A stretch of DNA of 64,000 nucleotides from F1-120-MAGs118 sp013360535 (GCA_026647215.1 JAPKHC010000014.1:62001-126000), one strand, 5' to 3'. Shown: positions 55,715 to 63,491, counted from the first letter of the stretch. The notes: generated by a model not told the origin, from the letters alone. Numbers and translations: made by a program.

Positions 55715-56140
55715 ATGCAACGCAAGCTCAAACCCGTGCTCGAGTACTCCATTCAGGATCCCCTGCTCGCGATCGAGACGCTCGTTCTTCGGCTCGTCGA
55801 ACTAGGGGTGTGCCCCAGCCTCGACGATGTCGTGGCGCGCTGCGCGGGGCTCGGTTCGAACCTGTTCCTCGAGTCCGTGCGCGAGCGCTTGCGCAACCGG
55901 ACCGCGATCGAGCACGACGAGGCGGGTCTCGTGTTGACGCCTCTCGGCGCGACGATGCTGGCCGAGGGATTCCATCCAGAACGTGCGGTCTCGCGCACGC
56001 TCGACCGTTGCCGGAGAGCGTCAAGGTTGAAGTCGGATGAGCTTGTGGAGCTGGATCCGGAAGAGGTACGAGCGCAACTTCGCGAAGACGGCGTCGACTT
56101 CCGGGGCCGGGTGCTGCGCGGCTCGCTCTACCTCGCCTGA
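55715..56140 (+). CDS. Small winged-helix-like protein, partner of helicase
   Basis: The 141-residue product follows an aaggag ribosome site 14 bp after the helicase stop, so it is cotranscribed. Residues about 20-95 (ETLVLRLVELGVCPSLDDVV, FLESVRERLRNRTAIEHDEA, GLVLTPLGATMLAEG) have the helix-helix-beta-wing look of a winged helix domain. The C-terminal part is charged. No family is recognised. It may bind DNA or regulate the helicase. Confidence 0.7.
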   Translation: MQRKLKPVLEYSIQDPLLAIETLVLRLVELGVCPSLDDVVARCAGLGSNLFLESVRERLRNRTAIEHDEAGLVLTPLGATMLAEGFHPERAVSRTLDRCRRASRLKSDELVELDPEEVRAQLREDGVDFRGRVLRGSLYLA

Positions 56141-56157
56141 GTCCTCGATCACGGACG

Positions 56158-56193
56158 CGGCGCCGCTGCTCGCGATTGCGAGCAGCGGCGCCG
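56158..56193. terminator. Perfect 16-bp hairpin, bidirectional terminator
   Basis: The arms at 56158-56173 and 56178-56193 are fully complementary (core ccgctgctcgc against gcgagcagcgg) around a gatt loop. It lies between the helicase-module gene and the opposing adenylylsulfate kinase gene. There is no T-tract. Confidence 0.75.
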
Positions 56194-56235
56194 GCGTTGG
56201 TGCGAGCGTGGACTTCGGGTACGCAACGGTCGCCG

Positions 56236-56799
56236 CTAGCCCCGAACCTTGGCGGCGGAGCCCTTGGGGACGAGGCCCTGGGACTCGAGGTAGGCGATGA
56301 CCTTGGCGGCGGATTCCTCGATGTCCTCGCGGTCGGTGAAGACGGTGACTTCGGGGTGGAGCGGTTCTTCGTAGGGGTCGGAGACGCCGGTGAACTGCTT
56401 GAGGACGCCGGCGCGGGCCTTGCGGTAGAGGCCCTTGGTGTCGCGCTCCTCGACGACGGCGAGCGGGGCGTTGACGAAGATCTCGACGAAGGGCGCCTGG
56501 GACTTGGAGCGGATCTCGTCGCGGATCGGGCGGTAGGGCGAGATCGCGGCGGTGATCGCGATGACGCCGTTGCGCGCGAGCAGGTTGGCGACGAAGCCGA
56601 TGCGGCGGATGTTGGTGTCGCGGTCTTCCTTGGAGAAACCGAGGCCCTTGGAGAGGTTCTCGCGCACCTCGTCGCCGTCGAGCACCTCGACCTTGAGGCC
56701 GAAGTCGCGCAGCAGCGGCGCGACGAACTCCGCGAGCGTCGACTTGCCGGCGCCCGAGAGGCCGGTGAACCACAGGATGCAGCCCTTGTTGGTGCTCAT
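56236..56799 (-). CDS. cysC: Adenylylsulfate (APS) kinase
   Basis: This 187-residue kinase phosphorylates APS to PAPS, the sulfate donor. It shows the P-loop WFTGLSGAGKSTLA at residues 10-23, DGDEVRENLSKGLGFSKEDR, TNIRRIGFVA, and the lid region KGLYRKARAGVLKQFTGVSD then YEEPLHPE. Length is normal for the stand-alone enzyme. No ATP sulfurylase is encoded next to it. It is the last gene of a three-gene minus-strand set with a sulfatase-fold gene (12 bp upstream) and an RHH-like gene. Confidence 0.94.
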   Translation of the reverse strand: MSTNKGCILWFTGLSGAGKSTLAEFVAPLLRDFGLKVEVLDGDEVRENLSKGLGFSKEDRDTNIRRIGFVANLLARNGVIAITAAISPYRPIRDEIRSKSQAPFVEIFVNAPLAVVEERDTKGLYRKARAGVLKQFTGVSDPYEEPLHPEVTVFTDREDIEESAAKVIAYLESQGLVPKGSAAKVRG

Positions 56800-56810
56800 G
56801 GCGTGCGCCC

Positions 56811-57767
56811 CTAGCGGATCTTGCCCTCGAGGTACGGCACCTCGAAGCACTTGTCGTGCATGATCGGACCGTGGCCGAAGTAGCCGCCTTCGCCGAACAA
56901 TTCGCCGTGGTCGGCGGTGACGACGATGTGCGTGTTCTTCGGGCACAGGTCGTAGAGCTTCTCGAACACCTGATCGAGGTAACGCACGGTGTCGACCTGG
57001 CGCTCGTGCAGCTGCGCCATCTTGTCGTCGTCGAAGAAGGCCGTGTCGTCCTTGACGAGGTTGCCCTGCTCGTCGACGGCCTCGTTCATCTTCTTGAAGA
57101 CGCCGTTGACGCCCGAGATGCGCGGCCACATCGAGCTGTCCTCGTCGGGCTTGGCGTACGGGTAGTGCGTCTCGCCGACGTTGAGCATGTAGAAGCTCGG
57201 CCGCTCGGTCGTGAAGGTCAGCGTGGGCAGCATCGACGCCATGTCGTTGTGCTTGTCCATCAGCTGGAAGCTGTCGAAGTCGCGGTTGATGCCCGTGCGC
57301 GGGTTGAGCACCGGCAGCGAGACGCGCGCGTTCGTGCGGTAGCCGAGCGTGTTGCGCAGGAAGCCGGGGAACCACAAGGCCGGCACCATCTTCGCGAAGT
57401 CGACGCCCTTGGCGCCCAGGCGCGCGTTGTAGTTGAAGAAGTCCTCCTTGTAGTACTCCGACGCGTACACGTTCGGCGGCGTCGTGTGCGGCAGGAGGCC
57501 GGTGAGCAGGTTGTAGTGCGAGGGCGCGGTCCAGCTCGCGTAGCTGTAGCGCTTCTCGACCTTGCCACCCGAGAGCTTGGGGATGATCTTCGGCGCCGCG
57601 CGCATGAACGAGTCGTAGCGGCAGCTGTCGAGCGTGATGATGATGAAGTTGTTCTCCGCCTGCGGCTGCGGGTGCGGCGCGAGGCCGCCGAGCGGGCGCG
57701 GCATCGGACGCGGTCCGGTCGGCGGAGGCGAAGCGGGCTTCTTCTTCAGGAAGTCGAACAGTCCCAT
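56811..57767 (-). CDS. Sulfatase-fold protein of the alkaline phosphatase superfamily
   Basis: The 318-residue protein lacks a signal peptide; it begins MGLFDFLKKKPASPPPTGPR, then a Pro-rich linker. The fold is shown by FIIITLDSCRYDSF, SYASWTAPSHYNLLTGL and the late VTADHGELFGEGGYFGHGPI. The usual sulfatase CxPxR site is absent: the corresponding stretch reads WTAPSH. So formylglycine chemistry is not possible, and a Ser/Thr-nucleophile phosphoryl enzyme or non-catalytic role is more likely. Lack of a signal peptide suggests action in the cytoplasm, which fits its place next to cysC. Confidence 0.82.
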   Translation of the reverse strand: MGLFDFLKKKPASPPPTGPRPMPRPLGGLAPHPQPQAENNFIIITLDSCRYDSFMRAAPKIIPKLSGGKVEKRYSYASWTAPSHYNLLTGLLPHTTPPNVYASEYYKEDFFNYNARLGAKGVDFAKMVPALWFPGFLRNTLGYRTNARVSLPVLNPRTGINRDFDSFQLMDKHNDMASMLPTLTFTTERPSFYMLNVGETHYPYAKPDEDSSMWPRISGVNGVFKKMNEAVDEQGNLVKDDTAFFDDDKMAQLHERQVDTVRYLDQVFEKLYDLCPKNTHIVVTADHGELFGEGGYFGHGPIMHDKCFEVPYLEGKIR

Positions 57768-57815
57768 GGCGTTCAGGCGGGGTTGGCGTTGGTGGAAAGG
57801 GCTCGGGGTGCCCGG

Positions 57816-58034
57816 CTACAGGTACCCGAGGTTCTTGAGCTTGCGCTTGACGTCCTCGAGCTCGGCCTCGGAGTAGCTCTCCGCAGCCTGCTTGGGGTCG
57901 TGCTCCCCCATCACGTCGCGCAGCACGTACACGATGAAGTCGGTCGGCGAGCTGAAGCCCGATCCGTCGACCACCTGCTGGATCTTGCGATACAGCGGGC
58001 GCGGGATCTTGACGGTGACCTTGGGCTCACGCAC
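57816..58034 (-). CDS. RHH-like small protein with C-terminal LGY motif
   Basis: This 72-residue protein begins MREPKVTVKIPRPLYRKIQQ, a clear ribbon-helix-helix strand and first helix. The second helix is SSPTDFIVYVLRDVM. An acidic helix and the tail KLKNLGYL follow. It is a homologue of the protein at 38587. It is first in the set with the sulfatase-fold gene and cysC. A dyad at 58114-58138, 80 bp upstream of its start, could be its operator. It may be a regulator of the set or an adaptor. Confidence 0.8.
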   Translation of the reverse strand: MREPKVTVKIPRPLYRKIQQVVDGSGFSSPTDFIVYVLRDVMGEHDPKQAAESYSEAELEDVKRKLKNLGYL

Positions 58035-58337
58035 GGGGGAGACGCTCGGGCTTGGGGGGAGGTAAGGTTGAGCGTTCCGGAGCGGGAATCGGCCGCCGGG
58101 AACGGGAAAACGTACTCCAATCGGAGTGTGATTGGAGTGTCGAGCCTCGCGGCGGGCCTCGGACCGCGCCCGGCCGTCCGTCCCAAGCCCTTGCAGGTCA
58201 AAGGTTTGCGGCGCAAGGCCGCGGCGCCATCCAGAGCGTCACCCGCGCCGGCCGCACGCGCGCCGTAAGCTCTGCCCAAGCCCCCGGGAGTCCTGTCCCA
58301 GCCTCGCCCGCTTCAGGCGGGTACGTTTCTCACCACC
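58035..58337. other. 303-bp divergent intergenic region
   Basis: No gene is seen. It contains the nested dyad at 58114-58138 and should hold promoters for the RHH-like gene on one side and the lipoprotein gene on the other. An open frame at 58132-58341 is arginine-rich and without domain features, so it is not called. Confidence 0.55.
58114..58138. promoter_or_regulatory. Nested inverted repeat, candidate RHH operator
   Basis: The 9-bp arms actccaatc (58114-58122) and gattggagt (58130-58138) are perfect reverse complements. A second dyad, actcc (58114-58118) and ggagt (58123-58127), is nested within it, giving three half-sites of ACTCC/GGAGT. It lies in the divergent region 80 bp upstream of the RHH-like gene and 200 bp upstream of the lipoprotein gene. 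RHH proteins often autoregulate through such repeated half-sites, but no binding is shown. Confidence 0.45.
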
Positions 58338-58838
58338 ATGATGCGTCCGCACCTGCTCTTCGCCCTCAGCCTCGCGCTGCTCGCCCCTTCGGTCACCTCC
58401 TGCGGGGGTGACGCCACGCCCGCCGAGAACGTCACGGCCGGCTCGACCGCGCTCGGCAAGAGCGACTGGAAGGCCGCCAAGGAGAGCTTCGAGAAGGCGC
58501 TCGTGAAGCTGCCCGCGAGCGACCCCGCCTTCAAGCGCGCGAAGCTCGGCCAGATCGAGGCCCTGATCCAGCTCGAGCCCGACCGGGCCAAGACCGAGTT
58601 CCTCGCCTACGCGGGGGCCGCGGACACGTCGGCCGAGTCGAAGGACTGGCGCAACGTGATGAGCAAGCTGACGGCCAAGGCCAAGTTCAAGGAAGCGATC
58701 GCGATCCTCGAGGCCGGCCTCAAGCAGCACCCCGGCGACGCGGACATCAAGGCCATGGGCGACGCCATCAAGGTCGCCGCGGAGAACGCCGGCGACGCCG
58801 ACGCGCTCGGCAGCCTCGCCGGCCTCGGCTACTTGTAG
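58338..58838 (+). CDS. TPR-like lipoprotein ending in LGYL (tandem paralogue 1)
   Basis: The 166-residue product has a signal peptide with lipobox VTSC near residue 22, so it is a membrane-anchored lipoprotein. The rest is helical and TPR-like: WKAAKESFEKALVKLPASDP, KRAKLGQIEALIQLEPDRA, EAIAILEAGLKQHPGDADIK. It ends SLAGLGYL. ATG codons at 58338 and 58341 are equivalent starts. It is a clear paralogue of the next gene, sharing DPA.KRAKLG..EALI.L and the LGY tail. No partner is known; it lies opposite the RHH-like gene, which ends with a similar tail. Confidence 0.82.
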   Translation: MMRPHLLFALSLALLAPSVTSCGGDATPAENVTAGSTALGKSDWKAAKESFEKALVKLPASDPAFKRAKLGQIEALIQLEPDRAKTEFLAYAGAADTSAESKDWRNVMSKLTAKAKFKEAIAILEAGLKQHPGDADIKAMGDAIKVAAENAGDADALGSLAGLGYL

Positions 58839-58926
58839 CTCTTGCGGCTCCGGGCCTTCCGGATAGGCTCGGAATCACCCCTGAGCGTCCTTTCGCCAGC
58901 CCGTTGCAACGGGAGCGAGAGTCTGG

Positions 58927-59484
58927 ATGTTCGTTCGAGCGAAGGCCGCGGCCCGAGTCGTCGTGTTGGTCCTGCCGGGGTTGGTGGCCTGCACGGGTGC
59001 TGATCCGGCGCTCGAGGTCGGGCGCGCGTCGCAGGCGCTCGGCCGCGGGGCCGTGCACGAGGCGCTGGAGCGCTACGAGAGCGCGCTCGGCGCCTTGCCA
59101 CAGACCGATCCGGCTTGGAAGCGTGCGAAGCTCGGTCGCGTCGAGGCCCTGATTTTGCTCGATCGCGAGGACTTCGAACGCGCCCTGCGGCAGGCCAAGG
59201 AAGGCGAGTCTCCGACGGCACCGCGGCGTGGGGAGCTCGCGTTCCTCGAGTTCGCGGGCGCCGATCCGAGCGCGGCGAGTTCGAAGGAGTGGCGGAGCGT
59301 GCTGGGCAAGCTCACGCAGAGCGCGCTGTTCGACTCGGCGGTGGCGGTGCTCGCCAAGGGGCTCGAAGTCCATGCCGGGGACGCGGAACTGGCCCGCTGC
59401 GGCGACGCGATCCGGGACGCGGCGGCGAAAGCCGGGGCCAAAGGCGCGTTGGGGGCGCTCGCGGGACTGGGGTACGTCGATTGA
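58927..59484 (+). CDS. TPR-like lipoprotein ending in LGYVD (tandem paralogue 2)
   Basis: This 185-residue protein has a signal peptide with lipobox LVAC near residue 21. TPR-like helices follow: AVHEALERYESALGALPQTD, KRAKLGRVEALILLD, SAVAVLAKGLEVHAGDAELA. The tail is ALAGLGYVD. It differs from its paralogue by a charged insertion after the second helix pair (ALRQAKEGESPTAPRRGELA). The genes are 88 bp apart and probably arose by tandem duplication. Confidence 0.8.
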   Translation: MFVRAKAAARVVVLVLPGLVACTGADPALEVGRASQALGRGAVHEALERYESALGALPQTDPAWKRAKLGRVEALILLDREDFERALRQAKEGESPTAPRRGELAFLEFAGADPSAASSKEWRSVLGKLTQSALFDSAVAVLAKGLEVHAGDAELARCGDAIRDAAAKAGAKGALGALAGLGYVD

Positions 59485-59547
59485 GCGCGGGCGGCCGGGT
59501 GCCGCTGCTCGGTCGCTGCCTACTGGCGTCGGAGCGTCGGCCGCACC

Positions 59548-60024
59548 ATGCTCCGGCGCATGAGCGAGACCACCCAGCCTGCGGAGAAGGTGCGCATTCC
59601 CGGACTTCTGCTCGCCGCTTGGGGCGTGCTGTCGGTCCTGTGGGGCCTGGTGATGACCGCCATCTCGATCTTCGGCATGCCGCTCCAGCAGCAGATCCTC
59701 GAGTCCGCCGCGGAGGACGGCCGCCAGCTGCCGCCGATCGCCCAGCAGTTCTTCAACAGCCCGCTGCTCGGCGCGGTCGGCGCCATCGGGATCCTCCTCG
59801 AGCTCGCCAAGGTCGGACTGTCCGTCTACGTGGCGTGGGGCGGCTGGCAGATGACCAAGCTGCGCCACCACGGAGCCTGCATGGGCGCCGCCATCGTCGC
59901 GCTGCTCCCCTGCACGGGCGCCGGCTGCTGCTGTGTCTTCGGCCTGCCGTTCGCGATCTGGGCCCTGATGGTCCTCAACCGCGCCGACGTGCGTGCGTCC
60001 TTCGGCCTGTCGAATTCGAACTGA
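59548..60024 (+). CDS. Small multi-pass membrane protein (DUF4064-like)
   Basis: The 158-residue protein has about four membrane segments (IPGLLLAAWGVLSVLWGLVM, GAVGAIGILLELAKVGLSVY, GAAIVALLPCTGAGCCCVFG, LPFAIWALMVL). The last pair includes a CTGAGCCC cysteine cluster that may bind a metal or form disulfides. A second ATG at 59560 (MSETTQPAEK) is an equally possible start. Similar proteins of unknown function occur in Planctomycetota. Its 3' end is partly duplicated in the tandem repeat that follows. Confidence 0.72.
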   Translation: MLRRMSETTQPAEKVRIPGLLLAAWGVLSVLWGLVMTAISIFGMPLQQQILESAAEDGRQLPPIAQQFFNSPLLGAVGAIGILLELAKVGLSVYVAWGGWQMTKLRHHGACMGAAIVALLPCTGAGCCCVFGLPFAIWALMVLNRADVRASFGLSNSN

Positions 60025-60093
60025 CGCGGGGTCCAACGCGTCGAACTCGAACGGACGCGGGTCCAACGCGTCGGGCGCTCGAACGGACGCGCG
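60010..60093. repeat. Tandem repeat of about 31 bp covering the 3' end of the membrane-protein gene
   Basis: The unit, about gtccaacgcgtcg plus cgaacggacgcgg, occurs about 2.4 times between the stop codon at 60024 and the stop of the opposing AIM24 gene. A diverged third part lies within the last codons (tcgaattcgaactgacgcgg). This looks like local duplication of the gene's 3' end. Copy number may vary between strains. Confidence 0.7.
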
Positions 60094-60828
60094 TCAGTTG
60101 TCGCCCTGCAGCAGGTTGCCGAGCAGGCCACCTTGCTCCTTGCGACCTCCGGCGGCGGCCATCAGGCGGCCGGCGAGGCGCGAGAACGGGAGCGTCTGCA
60201 GCCACACGCGTCCGGGGCCGCGCAGCACGGCGAAGAACAGGCCCTCGCCGCCGAACAGAAAGCTCTTCACGCCGCGCACCATCTGGATGTCGTAGTCGAC
60301 GCCGGCTTCCATCGCGACGATGCAGCCCGTGTCGACGCGCAGGGTCTCGCCCTGGCCGAGCGTGCGCTCGACGACCGAGCCCGAGGCGTGCAGGAAGGCC
60401 GTGCCGCGGCCCTCGATGCGCTGCAGCATGAAGCCCTCGCCGCCGAACAGGCCGGCGCCGAAGCGGCGCGTGAACGCGACCGAGATCTGCGCATCGGTGG
60501 TCGAGCACAGGTAGGCGTCGCGCTGGCAGAGCACCGTCCCGCGCGACAGGTCGATCGGCAGCACCTTGCCGGGGTAGGGCGCGGCGAACGCCACCGTCGC
60601 GGGCGCGCCGCCCTGGTTGGTGAACGTGGTGACGAAGAAGCTCTCGCCGCCGATCATGCGCTTGAGGCCCGACAGCACGCCGCCGCCGGTCGAGGTCTCC
60701 ATCTCGATGCCGTTCTCCATCCACACGAACGCGCCGGGCTCGGCCCGCACCGCGTCGCGCGGCGCGAGCCGCACCTGCACGTACTGGAAATCGTCGCCGT
60801 CGATCGAATAGTCGAGCTGGGTGTTCAT
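60094..60828 (-). CDS. AIM24/TIGR00266 family protein
   Basis: This 244-residue protein follows the AIM24 pattern: YVQVRLAPRDAVRAEPGAFV, METSTGGGVLSGLKRMIGGE, SFFVTTFTNQGG, IDLSRGTVLCQRDAYLCS, GLFGGEGFMLQRIEGRGTAF, then VKSFLFGGEGLFFAVLRGPG. The family forms a beta barrel resembling TRAP-like or tryptophan-rich assemblies and its bacterial function is not well defined. No signal peptide; likely cytoplasmic. The C-terminus is glycine/glutamine-rich. It stands alone, with its start 62 bp from the stop of the next gene. Confidence 0.92.
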   Translation of the reverse strand: MNTQLDYSIDGDDFQYVQVRLAPRDAVRAEPGAFVWMENGIEMETSTGGGVLSGLKRMIGGESFFVTTFTNQGGAPATVAFAAPYPGKVLPIDLSRGTVLCQRDAYLCSTTDAQISVAFTRRFGAGLFGGEGFMLQRIEGRGTAFLHASGSVVERTLGQGETLRVDTGCIVAMEAGVDYDIQMVRGVKSFLFGGEGLFFAVLRGPGRVWLQTLPFSRLAGRLMAAAGGRKEQGGLLGNLLQGDN

Positions 60829-60890
60829 GGCGTGGAGGAGCGTAGTGGGAAGGTCGGGCCCCGCGCCAGTACAGCGCGCGGCCCCAGGCG

Positions 60891-62123
60891 TTAGCGCAGC
60901 ACGAGCTCGCTGATCTGCCGCAGCACTCCGCTCGCCCCCACGTCGGAGAACTCGGCCCGGCGCGGCTTGTCGCCGTCCCAGACCGTGATCGCGCAGCGCA
61001 TGCCGTCCTGCACGCGCGGGTCGGCGCGCTGCGAGCTCGCGGCGACCCCACGCGCGGCGTCGGCGAGCCGTCGCGCCTCGGGAACCGAGAGCATGAAGTA
61101 GCGCCGCGGCGGATCGCGCTGCGGCGAACGCCACTCGTCGACCACGACGCCGGTCGGATAGACGCGCACGACCTGATCGAGCCCCGCGATGCCGCCCTTG
61201 CGTTCGAATTCGAGGAACGGACGCGCGGGCAGCACCTCGAAGGACTGCGGCTCGACGCCGGGCGCCGCCTCGCCGATCGCGAGGCGATAGCGCCCCGGCA
61301 TCAGGCCCTTGAGCTTGCCGACGGCGTCGAAGTGCTGGCGCTCGATTTCCTGCGTCGTGCCCTTGGGCGGCGGCGCGGAGATCGGAGTGAGCACGATCAG
61401 CGTCGGGTCCGCGGGATCGAAGGCGGCCTCGAAGCCGACGAACATCCAGTTGGGCGTCGCATGGTCGCCGCCGACGCGCACCTCGAGCGGCTCGCCCCAG
61501 CGCACCTGCGCCGGCAGCGAGAAGCGCTCGGTCCGGCACGCGCGCAGGCCCGGCTTCTCGACGCGCGAGGCCGGCGGCTCGGCCCACGGCTCGCTCCACT
61601 CGCCGAGCTCGTCACGCACGCTGCCGTCGGCGAGGTCGACGTAGCGCACCTGTTCATAGGCGAGCGGCAGCACGAGGTAGGGCTGCGGCCCGAGCGAAGT
61701 CTCGCCCCACTCCAGACGCGGGCCCGTGTCCGCAAGCCACGGGTGGGAGTCGGCGCGCGGCAGCCGACTGCGGTCGATCGAGAGCTGCGTCGAGCTGAGC
61801 TCGGCCACGCGCTCGCCCATGCGCCACACGCTGACGAGCGCGCGCGCCTCGGAGTACTCGCGGTCGAGCGCGACGAAGCTGAGGCCGTCGTCGCTGAGCA
61901 GGTGCCAGCGCGGCGTGTCGCGGTGCGGGTAGCTGCAGCTCCAGAAGGCCTCGGTCGGCGCCTCCGGCCAGCGTGCGTGCACCTCGAGCCGCCAGCGCGC
62001 GAGCGCGTCGGCCACCCGCTCCTGCCCCGGTGCGCGCGCGATCGACGCGCGGTACAGGCCGGAGCCGGATTCGACGGAGACCGGCGCGAGCTGCGCCACG
62101 AGCAGGACGGCGAGGGGCAGCAC
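60891..62123 (-). CDS. Exported protein of unknown function
   Basis: The 410-residue product begins with a short signal peptide (MLPLAVLLVAQLAPVSVES). The body is mixed alpha/beta with no family recognised; two segments fit a carbohydrate- or protein-binding beta sandwich (VRWGEPLEVRVGGDHATPNW, LKGLMPGRYRLAIGEAAPG). The C-terminal part (RRYFMLSVPEARRLADAARG, RCAITVWDGDKPRRAEF) resembles a small inhibitor-like or peptide-binding fold but this is a weak impression. It starts one base after the stop of the upstream zinc-finger gene, so the two form an operon. Confidence 0.65.
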   Translation of the reverse strand: MLPLAVLLVAQLAPVSVESGSGLYRASIARAPGQERVADALARWRLEVHARWPEAPTEAFWSCSYPHRDTPRWHLLSDDGLSFVALDREYSEARALVSVWRMGERVAELSSTQLSIDRSRLPRADSHPWLADTGPRLEWGETSLGPQPYLVLPLAYEQVRYVDLADGSVRDELGEWSEPWAEPPASRVEKPGLRACRTERFSLPAQVRWGEPLEVRVGGDHATPNWMFVGFEAAFDPADPTLIVLTPISAPPPKGTTQEIERQHFDAVGKLKGLMPGRYRLAIGEAAPGVEPQSFEVLPARPFLEFERKGGIAGLDQVVRVYPTGVVVDEWRSPQRDPPRRYFMLSVPEARRLADAARGVAASSQRADPRVQDGMRCAITVWDGDKPRRAEFSDVGASGVLRQISELVLR

Positions 62124-62124
62124 G

Positions 62125-62421
62125 TCAGGCCTGATCGCCGGGGTCCTTGAGCTTGTCGTTCGCCGACTTGAACAGGTCGTCGAGGCGCGAGCGCTTGTCG
62201 CGCTCCTTCTGCAGCAGCTCGTCGAGCCGGCTCGGCGCCTCGTCCGAGCGTGTTTTCACGCGCCCCAGCGCCTGATCCCAGTCCTTCTCGCCGAGCTTGG
62301 GCTTGCCGCCGATGTCGAGCTCCTCCTTCGGCCGCGCGCGCAGCACGGTCTGGGTGCGAACGTCCACGGAGAGCCGTGCCGAGCAGCACGGGCAGGTCAC
62401 TTCGAGTTCCTTGGTGTCCAT
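62125..62421 (-). CDS. Small CPCC zinc-finger-like protein
   Basis: This 98-residue cytoplasmic protein begins MDTKELEVTCPCCSARLSVD, with one CPCC motif that could bind zinc only with a partner or as a dimer. The rest is a charged helical tail (KKELDIGGKPKLGEKDWDQ-like, then LDELLQKERDKRSRLDDLF), probably coiled coil. It is the first gene of a pair with the exported protein at 60891 (one base between). Function is unknown. Confidence 0.75.
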   Translation of the reverse strand: MDTKELEVTCPCCSARLSVDVRTQTVLRARPKEELDIGGKPKLGEKDWDQALGRVKTRSDEAPSRLDELLQKERDKRSRLDDLFKSANDKLKDPGDQA

Positions 62422-62606
62422 CGGGCCTCTCCCGGTCGTCTCGCGCCGCGGATTCCTTGAGGCGCGGGCATGTTGGCGCGCGCGGGCCGCGGTTGCCAAC
62501 GGCAGGGACGGAACGGCCCGCTCGGGCGGGCGCCGTCGATGAAACGTTCGCGAAAAATACGACGAAAAGCGGCCCCGCCTACGCCTCATCTGGCGTAGGA
62601 GGTCCC

Positions 62607-62762
62607 GTGCAGCGTGACTACTTCAAGGCCATGGCGAACTCCAGCACCCGCACCGTTCCCCCGGTCGAAGGCTACGCCCAGCACGTCTCCCGTCAGGAAC
62701 GCCGCCTCGGCTACCTGCTGTGGGTCGTGCTCGCGCTCGTGCTGGTGAGCCTCGGCGTGTGA
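62607..62762 (+). CDS. Small single-pass membrane protein, GTG start
   Basis: The 51-residue ORF starts at GTG 62607, 5 bp after a strong taggagg ribosome site. The N-terminal half is polar (QRDYFKAMANSSTRTVPPVE). A basic stretch (HVSRQERRLG) is followed by one membrane helix, YLLWVVLALVLVSLGV, which ends the protein. An ATG at 62631 would give 43 residues without a ribosome site. No homologue is recognised. It lies between two minus-strand genes with its own short region. Confidence 0.6.
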   Translation: MQRDYFKAMANSSTRTVPPVEGYAQHVSRQERRLGYLLWVVLALVLVSLGV

Positions 62763-62829
62763 GGGCGCGACGTGCGAAGGCGCACGGCAATTCCGCTCGT
62801 TTTCGCTCTTCCGCCCCGCGGGCCGAACG

Positions 62830-63444
62830 TCAATAGGCCCAGAATCCGCCGACGTACGGCGGGCAACGCGTCCCCCAGCGGGACCAACCCAGACTCCAGC
62901 CGACCCCCCAGCCCGAGTAATACGGCCCGTAGGCATAGGGTCGATAGCTCCACGGATCCGGGCGGCGCTCGAAGCTCACGCCGACGACCTTGAGGTCGTT
63001 CCCGCAACGCACGGAGAAGCGCAGGTTCAGGCCCGCGAAGTCGAGGCCGTAGTACGAGCGCTGGGCCGGCAGCGGGAAGGCGACGAAGACCTCGCCGGAT
63101 TCGCCCGCGGCGACCGGCGGCGGCACTTCCGGAAGGAGCGCGCCCGCCGGCAGCGTCACGAGATCGGCCGTCGTGACCTGCAGCGAGCCCGCGTCGAGCT
63201 GCAGCGGCACGCTGCCCAGATTCTCGAAGCGCAACCCGACCTCGACCTGCGCCGGCGCGCCCTCCGACGGGCGTCGCACTCCCGCGACGGTCGCGAGCAC
63301 CCGCCCGTTGAGGCCCGTGGCGGAGTCCTCGAGCCGCACCTCGAGCGGCGCAGGAGCGAAGCGCGCGTCGTAGAAGGTCGAGCAGCTCGAAAGCGCCAAG
63401 CTCGCGAGGAGCGACAGGATCAGGCCCGCGAAAGGGAGCTTCAT
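62830..63444 (-). CDS. Lipoprotein of unknown function with Tyr/Gly/Trp-rich tail
   Basis: This 204-residue protein has a lipoprotein signal (FAGLILSLLASLALSSC, lipid Cys near residue 21). Residues 35-150 form a beta-rich domain resembling a late-embryogenesis-like immunoglobulin fold (VEVGLRFENLGSVPLQLD, SGEVFVAFPLPAQRSYYGLD). The C-terminus is rich in Tyr, Gly and Trp (YRPYAYGPYYSGWGVGW), common in outer-membrane-attached proteins. The start is the ATG at 63444, preceded by an aaaggga site. No neighbour explains it. Confidence 0.72.
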   Translation of the reverse strand: MKLPFAGLILSLLASLALSSCSTFYDARFAPAPLEVRLEDSATGLNGRVLATVAGVRRPSEGAPAQVEVGLRFENLGSVPLQLDAGSLQVTTADLVTLPAGALLPEVPPPVAAGESGEVFVAFPLPAQRSYYGLDFAGLNLRFSVRCGNDLKVVGVSFERRPDPWSYRPYAYGPYYSGWGVGWSLGWSRWGTRCPPYVGGFWAY

Positions 63445-63491
63445 GTCTTCCTTTGTGCGCCGAGCGGCGCGCGAATCCCCACGGCGCGGCG

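Noticed and set aside
56811..57767. Call as a true sulfatase
   Set aside because: The CxPxR (or SxPxR) formylglycine motif is missing; only the fold is supported.
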